DNA of 6,358 bases, taken from an uncultured Ruminococcus sp. (GTDB lineage Bacteria > Bacillota > Clostridia > Oscillospirales > Ruminococcaceae). The position numbers and the translations under genes are program-made. Numbering within the stretch: the first letter of the stretch is position 1; every line of letters starts with the position of its first letter. Of this stretch, positions 1 to 5,700 are shown piece after piece. Where the stretch lies: positions 1-6,358 of the forward strand of contig CAMHMM010000112.1 in assembly GCA_946186215.1 (NCBI GenBank). Direction: 5' to 3'. A model generated the notes under the pieces. It searched no databases and was not told where the DNA came from. It worked only from the letters and a program-made list of their open reading frames with translations.

Positions 1-19
1 GTTTTATAAAATTCAGCGG

Positions 20-46
20 CAGGCAGAGCCTGTATTCTTTTATTCT
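20..46 (+). terminator. Possible intrinsic terminator of an upstream gene
   Basis: A perfect 5-bp stem (CAGGC at 20-24, GCCTG at 28-32) with an AGA loop can be closed further by a G-T pair. It is followed by a T-rich run (TATTCTTTTATTCTTT) at 33-48. The stem is short and the T run is interrupted by A and C, so this is only a candidate. Its position at the left edge of a gene-free stretch fits the end of a transcript that began outside the window. Confidence 0.35.
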
Positions 47-112
47 TTCCGGCGCATACTTGTTAAGCTGATGGCATTTTCTCCATGCATGATTGTATAC
101 GCCGAAAACCGC

Positions 113-170
113 TATTGTCGATTTGCACAGGTGAACAGTGTACGGGGAACAGTAGTATCGTCTATTTGCA
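113..170 (+). repeat. Nested direct repeats, candidate regulator binding sites
   Basis: The outer pair is TATTGTCGATTTGCA (113-127) and TATCGTCTATTTGCA (156-170), which match at 13 of 15 positions with starts 43 bp apart. Between them lies an inner pair of GAACAGT copies (133-139 and 147-153), 14 bp apart. The order is outer-inner-inner-outer. The right outer copy overlaps a possible -35 element. Direct repeats upstream of a promoter are a common layout for activator sites, but no regulator is encoded in the window and none can be named. Confidence 0.4.
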
Positions 171-193
171 GTCGATGCATTCAAAAATATATA
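165..193 (+). promoter_or_regulatory. Weak promoter candidate for the pilin-sortase operon
   Basis: TTTGCA (165-170) and TATATA (188-193) are separated by 17 bp and each matches the sigma-A consensus at 4 of 6 positions. If used, transcription would start near base 200 and leave an untranslated leader of about 180 nt containing the inverted repeats at 291-328. The weak match and overlap with the direct repeat at 156-170 would fit an activated promoter. AT-rich DNA gives such matches by chance, so confidence is low. Confidence 0.2.
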
Positions 194-218
194 TAAATTT
201 CATACATAAATTTGTGCT

Positions 219-235
219 ATGTTACAAAATGTTAC
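219..235 (+). repeat. Two ATGTTAC copies spaced 10 bp
   Basis: ATGTTAC occurs at 219-225 and again at 229-235, so the copies lie on the same face of the helix. This geometry suits a dimeric DNA-binding protein that reads direct repeats. It could equally be chance in an AT-rich leader. Confidence 0.3.
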
Positions 236-290
236 CGTTTGATATGAAAAATCACGGAAAACCCTTGAAAAATTCCGCGAATGGCAGTAA

Positions 291-313
291 AATATACTGT
301 GTGAGAGTATATT
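291..313 (+). repeat. Perfect 8-bp inverted repeat upstream of the pilin gene
   Basis: AATATACT (291-298) and AGTATATT (306-313) are exact reverse complements around a 7-base spacer. As DNA this could be an operator. Both arms contain -10-like hexamers (TATACT and TATATT), but neither has a well-spaced -35 element: TTGAAA at 265-270 is 22 bp away, which is too far. As RNA it would form a hairpin in the pilin leader that shares bases with the next inverted repeat. Confidence 0.45.
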
Positions 314-328
314 CACTTCCGAACTCTC
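303..328 (+). repeat. 6-bp inverted repeat overlapping the preceding one
   Basis: GAGAGT (303-308) pairs with ACTCTC (323-328) across a 14-base loop. Bases 306-308 are needed by both this stem and the 291-313 stem, so the two hairpins cannot form together. It lies about 50 bases before the pilin start codon. A switch is possible only if transcription begins upstream of 291, which is not shown. Confidence 0.3.
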
Positions 329-370
329 GGCAATTTGTAGACATGAGTTAATAATAAATTGATTTTAAGC

Positions 371-376
371 AGGTGA
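371..376 (+). promoter_or_regulatory. Ribosome binding site of the pilin gene
   Basis: AGGTGA lies 4 bases before the ATG at 381 and fixes that start. It is embedded in an 8-bp palindrome, GTGATCAC (373-380), which could modestly affect access to the site. Confidence 0.7.
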
Positions 377-380
377 TCAC

Positions 381-1859
381 ATGAAAAAGAGAAGATTATC
401 AGCAGGTCTGGCAGTCCTTGTGGCCGCTTCGGTCATGGCAGCAGCAGCGCCTCATGCATGGGCGGATTCTTCAACAACATCCGGAACGAATTACAAAGTT
501 GGTCTGACAGAAGCTAAAAAGGGCGATGATCCTGTTAGCTTAAACACCACCACCTTTGACAAATATCTGGTAATGGATGTTGGTGCGAATGTTCCGAATG
601 CAACTATGACCTTCACAATATCAAAATTTGATGCTGAGAAAAATGAAGGTGATGTGGTTGTTGCCGCTTCGGGAGGAAGTCTGGCAGTTCTCAACGGCGT
701 TGTTGGTTCAACAGAAGGCAAAAAGGTAGTATTTGTGGCTAATCAGACTCAAACCGGTTCAGATGTTGCCGGAGAGGTCAAATTCACTCATGGTGATACT
801 ACGATTAAAGAGGGAGAAACCGGAGCTTCAGATAAAGTAGCATGGGCTGATGATACGGAAGGCAACGAAAAGTATGTTGCAAAGATCGTTACGATAGATT
901 TCAGCAAGGCTCAGTTTACAGCTCCCGGCGTTTATCGTTATCTCATTTCCGAGACAGGAGATAACCTTGGAATCACAAATGACTCCGGCTTGGATGTATC
1001 AGGCGGACACAGAGGCTACAGAACGCTTGATGTTTATGTAGAGGACTACGGTGAGTTTTATAACGCTCTGGAAGATAAGACAGGATATACAGCACCTGAC
1101 GGAAAAGAGCTGTTTATCAGTCATTATATTATGTACTCAGGAAAGCGTGCAGGTTCACCCTCTGCTTTGAATGATAACAATAAGAGCAGCAGCTATACGA
1201 ACAAGTATGAATCGTATGATATGACCATAGACAAGACCGTAACAGGTAATCAAGGTTCAAAGGATAAGTACTTCAAATTTGCTGTAAAGCTCGATAATGT
1301 CGTTCCCGGTACTGTTTACAATGTTTCCTATGCTGATGACGGGGATGACCATACAAGGGACGGAAATGCAGATAAAAACATCCCAGCAAATCCCAACGCT
1401 TCCACTACCTGCATCACAACTGCGGTTACACAGCCTGATACATTCACTGTCGCTGAAGGTGAGACATCCGTAGTACAGGTATTCTATCTCCAGCATGGAC
1501 AGTCCATAGTTATCAGTGGTATTGCAGACGGGACAATGTGCTATATTGCCGAGGATCCCGAGGATTATTCTCCGTCTGCAAAGATATCTACAAACGGAGC
1601 AACTGCTGCCACAGGCGTATTAAGCGATAATACAATAATCCTTCCGTCTGACACGACTGCATTTACAGGAAAAATGGTTTCAAGCGAAGCAGAAGGTATA
1701 AATGGTGACAAGGTGGTTTCTTTCATCAACTCCCGTACCGGCACTATCCCCACAGGCGTTGTAGTTTCTGTTGCGGCTCCCGCAGTTATAGGCATCGGCG
1801 CAATTGGCGGCGTTATCTACCTTGCTGTAAGACGCAAAAAGGAAAACGAAGAGGAATAA
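381..1859 (+). CDS. Secreted pilin-like protein, two Spy0128-type isopeptide domains, xPTG sorting signal
   Basis: This looks like a backbone pilin: exported by Sec, then linked by a sortase into a fibre or to the wall. A signal peptide covers about residues 1-28, with a basic start, an Ala/Val core and probable cleavage after AWA. Domain 1 (about 36-276) has the Spy0128-family motifs FDKYLVM, APGVYRYLISE and YTNKY. Domain 2 (about 277-452) has MTIDKTVTGN, CYIAED and VSFIN. By family logic the isopeptide triads are K61/E191/N274 and K285/E391/N450, each a Lys-Asn bond with a catalytic acid; this is inferred from motif position. The C-terminus has TIPTG (455-459), a hydrophobic segment (460-483) and a charged tail starting RRKK. 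The motif resembles the EVPTG of Spy0128 more than LPXTG. Only two cysteines occur, C344 and C387, both in domain 2. The sortase gene follows with no gap. Pilin is the best reading; a monomeric wall-anchored protein is the alternative. Confidence 0.85.
   Translation: MKKRRLSAGLAVLVAASVMAAAAPHAWADSSTTSGTNYKVGLTEAKKGDDPVSLNTTTFDKYLVMDVGANVPNATMTFTISKFDAEKNEGDVVVAASGGSLAVLNGVVGSTEGKKVVFVANQTQTGSDVAGEVKFTHGDTTIKEGETGASDKVAWADDTEGNEKYVAKIVTIDFSKAQFTAPGVYRYLISETGDNLGITNDSGLDVSGGHRGYRTLDVYVEDYGEFYNALEDKTGYTAPDGKELFISHYIMYSGKRAGSPSALNDNNKSSSYTNKYESYDMTIDKTVTGNQGSKDKYFKFAVKLDNVVPGTVYNVSYADDGDDHTRDGNADKNIPANPNASTTCITTAVTQPDTFTVAEGETSVVQVFYLQHGQSIVISGIADGTMCYIAEDPEDYSPSAKISTNGATAATGVLSDNTIILPSDTTAFTGKMVSSEAEGINGDKVVSFINSRTGTIPTGVVVSVAAPAVIGIGAIGGVIYLAVRRKKENEEE
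1851..1856 (+). promoter_or_regulatory. Ribosome binding site of the sortase gene, inside the pilin coding end
   Basis: GAGGAA lies just before the GTG at 1860 and is made of the last two Glu codons of the pilin. It supports the GTG as the real start despite the lack of an ATG, and suggests translational coupling between the two genes. Confidence 0.6.
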
Positions 1860-2552
1860 GTGACAAAATTCTGGAAAAATCTGAATATCGCCTATGAGCG
1901 CCTGCTGCTCATAGTGCTGATATTGATACTGCTGATAGTGTTCTGGTGTATGTATGACAACTACTATGTCTTCAACCACACCATAGACAGGGTGTCGGGC
2001 TACAAGCCCGGTGCCGCAGCAGCTGAACAGAGCGAAAGGTCTATCGGCGAAGATATGGTGGCGTGGCTCACCATATACGATACCGGCATCGACTATCCCG
2101 TTATGCAGGGGCAGGACAATTCAAAGTACCTCAATACCGATCCCTTCGGGGATTACTCCCTTGCGGGAAGCATTTTTCTGGACAGCCGCTGTTCGGCGGA
2201 TCTTTCCGATGATTATTCCCTTATCTACGGCCATCATATGGAGTACGGACGAATGTTCGGCGCACTTGATGATTTCCTTGATGAGGGCTATCTGAAAAGC
2301 CACACAAAGGGTGAGCTTCTGGTTGGCAGGAGCGGCAGCGAGAAACACGATCTCGAGGTCTTTGCCGCAGTCCGCGCCAGTGCTCTTGACGAAGCAGTTT
2401 TTGAACCCGGCAAGGAGGATATAAAGGCGTTTGTTAAAGAGCACGCGGATGTTTACACCCGTGACGGTGAGGAGCGTATTCTCGGCCTCTCCACCTGCTC
2501 CGATGAAAATTCGGTATCGAGAGTTGTGGTCTTTTGTTATATAACAAGCTGA
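1860..2552 (+). CDS. Class B sortase, probably the pilin polymerase or anchoring enzyme
   Basis: This is a membrane-bound cysteine transpeptidase that cleaves a sorting signal and joins the resulting acyl group to an amine, acting on the outer face of the membrane. A single N-terminal membrane segment spans about residues 14-30. The class B core then runs through AWLTIYDTGIDYPVMQG, DNSKYLNTD, GSIFLDSR and YGHHM to LSTCSDENSVSR. The catalytic residues are H125 (first His of YGHHM), C213 and R221. The helix before the last strands (about 185-200) is also typical of class B. At 230 residues it is complete, ending on the final beta strand. Start choice: GTG directly follows the pilin TAA, and the next in-frame ATG (M31) would remove the membrane segment. 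As the only sortase beside one xPTG pilin, it is the likely enzyme for it, as Spy0129 is for Spy0128. That pairing is inferred from context. Whether it polymerises pili or only anchors protein cannot be read from sequence. Confidence 0.93.
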   Translation: MTKFWKNLNIAYERLLLIVLILILLIVFWCMYDNYYVFNHTIDRVSGYKPGAAAAEQSERSIGEDMVAWLTIYDTGIDYPVMQGQDNSKYLNTDPFGDYSLAGSIFLDSRCSADLSDDYSLIYGHHMEYGRMFGALDDFLDEGYLKSHTKGELLVGRSGSEKHDLEVFAAVRASALDEAVFEPGKEDIKAFVKEHADVYTRDGEERILGLSTCSDENSVSRVVVFCYITS

Positions 2553-2569
2553 CTGCTTATGAAATCAAT

Positions 2570-2647
2570 AGGGGGAGTGCTCAGATGAAGGCATCGCAGC
2601 GTTCTGCGTTGGTGGTTTTGTCTGTGTACACCCCTTTTTTACTTTTT
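2570..2647 (+). terminator. Possible terminator after the pilin-sortase operon
   Basis: A G-rich arm (AGGGGGAGTG, 2570-2579) can pair with CACCCCTTT (2629-2637) with one bulged A and two G-T pairs. It encloses a smaller perfect hairpin, CGCAG (2595-2599) with CTGCG (2604-2608). Two T runs follow or overlap the base (2635-2640 and 2643-2648). The large enclosed loop makes this an unusual terminator, so it is a candidate only. It would separate the operon from the large gene downstream. Confidence 0.3.
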
Positions 2648-2697
2648 TAAGAGCTTTTATGAAAACGGCGTTCTGCCGCACCTGATAATGAATGAAA

Positions 2698-2717
2698 CGG
2701 AGAAGCGGATTTCTCCG
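2698..2717 (+). promoter_or_regulatory. Perfect 7-bp inverted repeat, candidate operator
   Basis: CGGAGAA (2698-2704) and TTCTCCG (2711-2717) are exact reverse complements around a 6-base spacer. The repeat ends one base before a TATAAT hexamer and occupies the space where a -35 element and spacer would lie. It is not followed by a T run, so it is not a terminator. A repressor or activator bound here would directly control the promoter of the downstream gene; the regulator is unknown. Confidence 0.45.
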
Positions 2718-2718
2718 A

Positions 2719-2724
2719 TATAAT
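2719..2724 (+). promoter_or_regulatory. Consensus -10 element before the large surface-protein gene
   Basis: The hexamer TATAAT is an exact sigma-A -10 match. A start near base 2731 would leave a short leader of about 25 nt carrying the ribosome binding site. No good -35 hexamer is present at 16-18 bp spacing (AACGGA at 17 bp), and there is no TG extension. If real, this promoter is weak alone or depends on an activator, perhaps at the inverted repeat at 2698-2717. Confidence 0.4.
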
Positions 2725-2740
2725 AGATAATATTACCGCA

Positions 2741-2750
2741 AAGGAGGTGA
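2741..2750 (+). promoter_or_regulatory. Strong ribosome binding site of the large surface-protein gene
   Basis: AAGGAGGTGA is a near-complete complement of the 16S rRNA 3' end. The AGGAGG core ends 8 bases before the ATG at 2756. This decides the start codon and predicts efficient translation. Confidence 0.85.
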
Positions 2751-2755
2751 GCATA

Positions 2756-5700
2756 ATGAAGAAGATAAACTTAAAACAGCGAATAATAAGCGGTATCACC
2801 GCATTATCAATACTTACATCATCTATGCTCACCTCTCTGACCGTTTTTGCGGATGAAACAGAGCAGACTGTTCCTGCGCCCGAAACAACTGAGCAGGTCA
2901 CCACTGTACCCGAGGGTTCCACTGTTTATGAAACCGTATCCACAGAGGAGGTCACTACTTTCGATACATCCGTGACCACGGGTGAGACTTCCCCCGCAGA
3001 GGGAGGAGAAACAGTTCCGGAGCAGACAACAGCGGGCGGCACGGTAAGCAGCGACTATGATCCCGTGCGCACCTTCGAGCATATCACGCCCACGGAGAAT
3101 ATCAGCATTACCGTAACGGACGGCACATATATGCTCATGGGCGGCGAGGAGCTTCCCGGGGATGCTGTGTCCTTCTTTGCCTACGGCATCAGCGTGGATG
3201 ATTACACCTATGAGCTGGATATCGACCGCCGCGTGAAGTGTGTCCGCGCATACGATATCCTGTTCAGTTATGGTTCGGAACGCGTTGTTGCTATGTCTGA
3301 CAGCGCCCGTCTGACCTATACCTTCACGGATGAAGTCCCCGCAGAGGAAGCTGATTCCGTAACTGTTTACACGATACAGAACGGTGTGTGGAGCGAAGTC
3401 CGCACGGATTCTCCCGTTATCGAAAACGGCTATGTAAAGTCCGTTTCCTTTGACTGCACTCTCCCTGCAACGGATATGTTCGCGGTGGTTTGGACTGATC
3501 CCGAGTCTGTAAAGCCCGATGAGGCAATACTCAGCAGCGACCGTTATTTTGACTATTCCGATGATACTCTCACTGTTGAGGCAACTGCATTCACAGGCGC
3601 TGTGTTCACAGGTGATGATCTTCCCGAAAATGCGAATAATGCTGAATTTGCCGTTGATCTTCTCCCCGATGATGACGAGCGGGCACTGCAGTTCGTTCCC
3701 TCGGGCGATGAGATCGTGCGCGTGTTCGCAGCGAGATTTTTCAGCGAAAAATATGAGAATGTAAGCGTTTCCGACTACGAGATGTCGGTGACATATACCC
3801 TTTCTGCGCCTGTTCCCACAGAACAGGGCTATTCGGTCATGGCTTTTGCTCCCTCCGATGAGCATATGGTCATGATCCCCTCCACCACCATCGTTGAAAA
3901 CGACTATATCAAGGCGATAAGCTTCACCGTAAAGGGCGGCGTTTTCGCTGTTTTTGAGAATATCTCCCTCAATTCCCTGAGCGTTACCGAGGAAAATGAG
4001 TACACCATCACGGTAAAATACGACAAGGGTGCAGGCATACCCGAGGGTGCCGAGCTTTGCGTTACCGAGGAAAAGGCAGAGGATTATCTCGAGGATGCCG
4101 CTGATGCTCTGGGCTGGTCGGAAGAGGACTATATCTGCTACACAAGATTTTTTGATATCGCTATTGTCAGGGATGGCGTTGAGTACGAGCCGAAAACTCC
4201 CGTTATCGTAACCGCCGATCTTATGGATGTTAAGGAAGCTCCCGAGGCGCTGCAGGTCGTTCATATCGGCGAGGAGGGCGCACAGGAGGTAGAGATCGGC
4301 ACATCCACCGATGCGCAGATCACATTTGAGGCGGAGTCATTTTCCGTGTACGGTTTCGGCGGAGCGCTTCGTAATGTGATGAACGAAAGCAGCGATATCG
4401 CTGATATCTCCGTTTACAGCCTTACTGATGACAACGGCTTCAAGGCAGAGCCTATCGAGATCATAGATCCCGCAGAAGGACTTGTAAAGGCGGCTGCATA
4501 CGGTTTTTCTGTTGATGAAGATGCTGTTATTGGCAAGCTGTGGGTAAAGGCGGAAATCGCCGAGGATGCGCAGCTTGGCGAAAGAGAGAGCGTTTCTCTC
4601 TACAATGTCAGCCACAATGCGGCAGTGGGACTTATCATCCCCGATATTACCGCAGAGGATAAGCTGTGCCCCGTGGGTACAGGCATTGATGCAATCGCTG
4701 TGATCAGGGACACGGGCTACCGTCACCTGAGCTTTGATATCCATACAGACGGCGAGGAAAGCGGCAAGACCGTTTCTCTCGACGGTATGATGCCCAAGGC
4801 TGCACAGGCTCGCGCAACAGATGTTACAGGCGGCTTTGCTCAGGCATACACAAAGTATTCTCTGGATGAAACGCTTGTTGCGGCGTATGATATCTCCATA
4901 AATGACGGCGAGAACAGGTATCAGCCCGGTGAGGAGCGCCCGATACTCGTTGAGATCGCTGATCCCCGCATCACTGCGGATGAAGGGATGAAGCTTTACC
5001 ACATCAGTGACGACGGCACCCGCGAAGAGGTAAAGGATTTCACCGCATCCGAGGGCAGACTGTCCTTTAGCGCCTATGGGTTCAGTGTGTATGAGATAGT
5101 CAAGCAGCCTATAGGCTTCTTTAGTCAGATCGCAAATAATGGTGCAAACGGATTTGAAGTAAGCTATGTCGCCAGCACCAAGGAAAAAGCGAACACAGAT
5201 AAGCCTGACAGAGGCGGACCTTTTTACTTCAGCAACAGCCTCATGGATTATGCTGAAGGTGTAGATACTGCTCAGACCGGCAGAACAGGAATAAGATCTC
5301 GTGGGCAGGGTGACGATTCCGAGGCTACGAAGATCTATTTTGAACCGTTCAATGTCAACGAAAATCAGTATTACATATATTTCAAGGATGGCAATACCAA
5401 AAAATATCTGGAAATGTATACGGGAAGCTTTGGCAGTAATAACAGAGCAGGTATGAGATTTGCCGAGTCTGAGAATGCCAGAACTGTTTTTACATTGGAA
5501 AAGCATAGTAATAGTGATAAGATCGGCGTATATGCCAAAATTAACAAAACAAATTATTATTGGGTAAGAGAAAAAAACGGTCAATATACAGAAAGACCTG
5601 TTGCCGGGTTTGCTGCTGAAAATGATGCCGGAAGGGTGTGGCTCACACTTGATGGTGTAACAAGTTCTGATTCATTTAGCATTGATAATGAGACCTACTG

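Larger units (their letters stand above)
1..380. other. Gene-free upstream region of the pilin gene, rich in short repeats
   Basis: No reading frame here has a good start signal or a recognisable product. From left to right the region holds a possible terminator, a nested pair of direct repeats (113-170), an AT-rich stretch with two ATAAATTT copies (193-200 and 206-213), two ATGTTAC copies one helical turn apart (219-235), and two overlapping inverted repeats (291-328). This density of repeats is more like a regulatory region or structured leader than neutral spacer. That reading is inferred from position only. Confidence 0.5.

Noticed and set aside
265..298. TTGAAA ... TATACT as a promoter
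   Set aside because: The spacing is 22 bp, well beyond the 16-18 bp used by sigma-A and also beyond the 19-20 bp of MerR-type promoters.
85..351. Plus-strand open frame of 88 codons upstream of the pilin gene
   Set aside because: It has no ribosome binding site, a product rich in Cys, His and Ile with no recognisable domain, and it runs through all the inverted and direct repeats of the leader.
2011..2295. Plus-strand open frame inside the sortase gene
   Set aside because: It is out of frame with a complete class B sortase that carries all catalytic motifs.
2599..2675. Two copies of GCGTTCTGC in the gap after the sortase, each in a small inverted repeat
   Set aside because: The repeat is only nine bases long with different flanks; chance is the simplest explanation and no mobile-element features are present.
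2819..4264. Minus-strand open frame of 481 codons
   Set aside because: It lies wholly antisense to the large surface-protein gene, which has a signal peptide, a strong binding site and coherent repeats. The Cys/His/Ile-rich antisense product looks like a codon-bias shadow.
4337..5584. Minus-strand open frame of 415 codons
   Set aside because: It is also antisense to the large gene, has an implausible Cys/Ile-rich product and no binding site, and shows no recognisable family.
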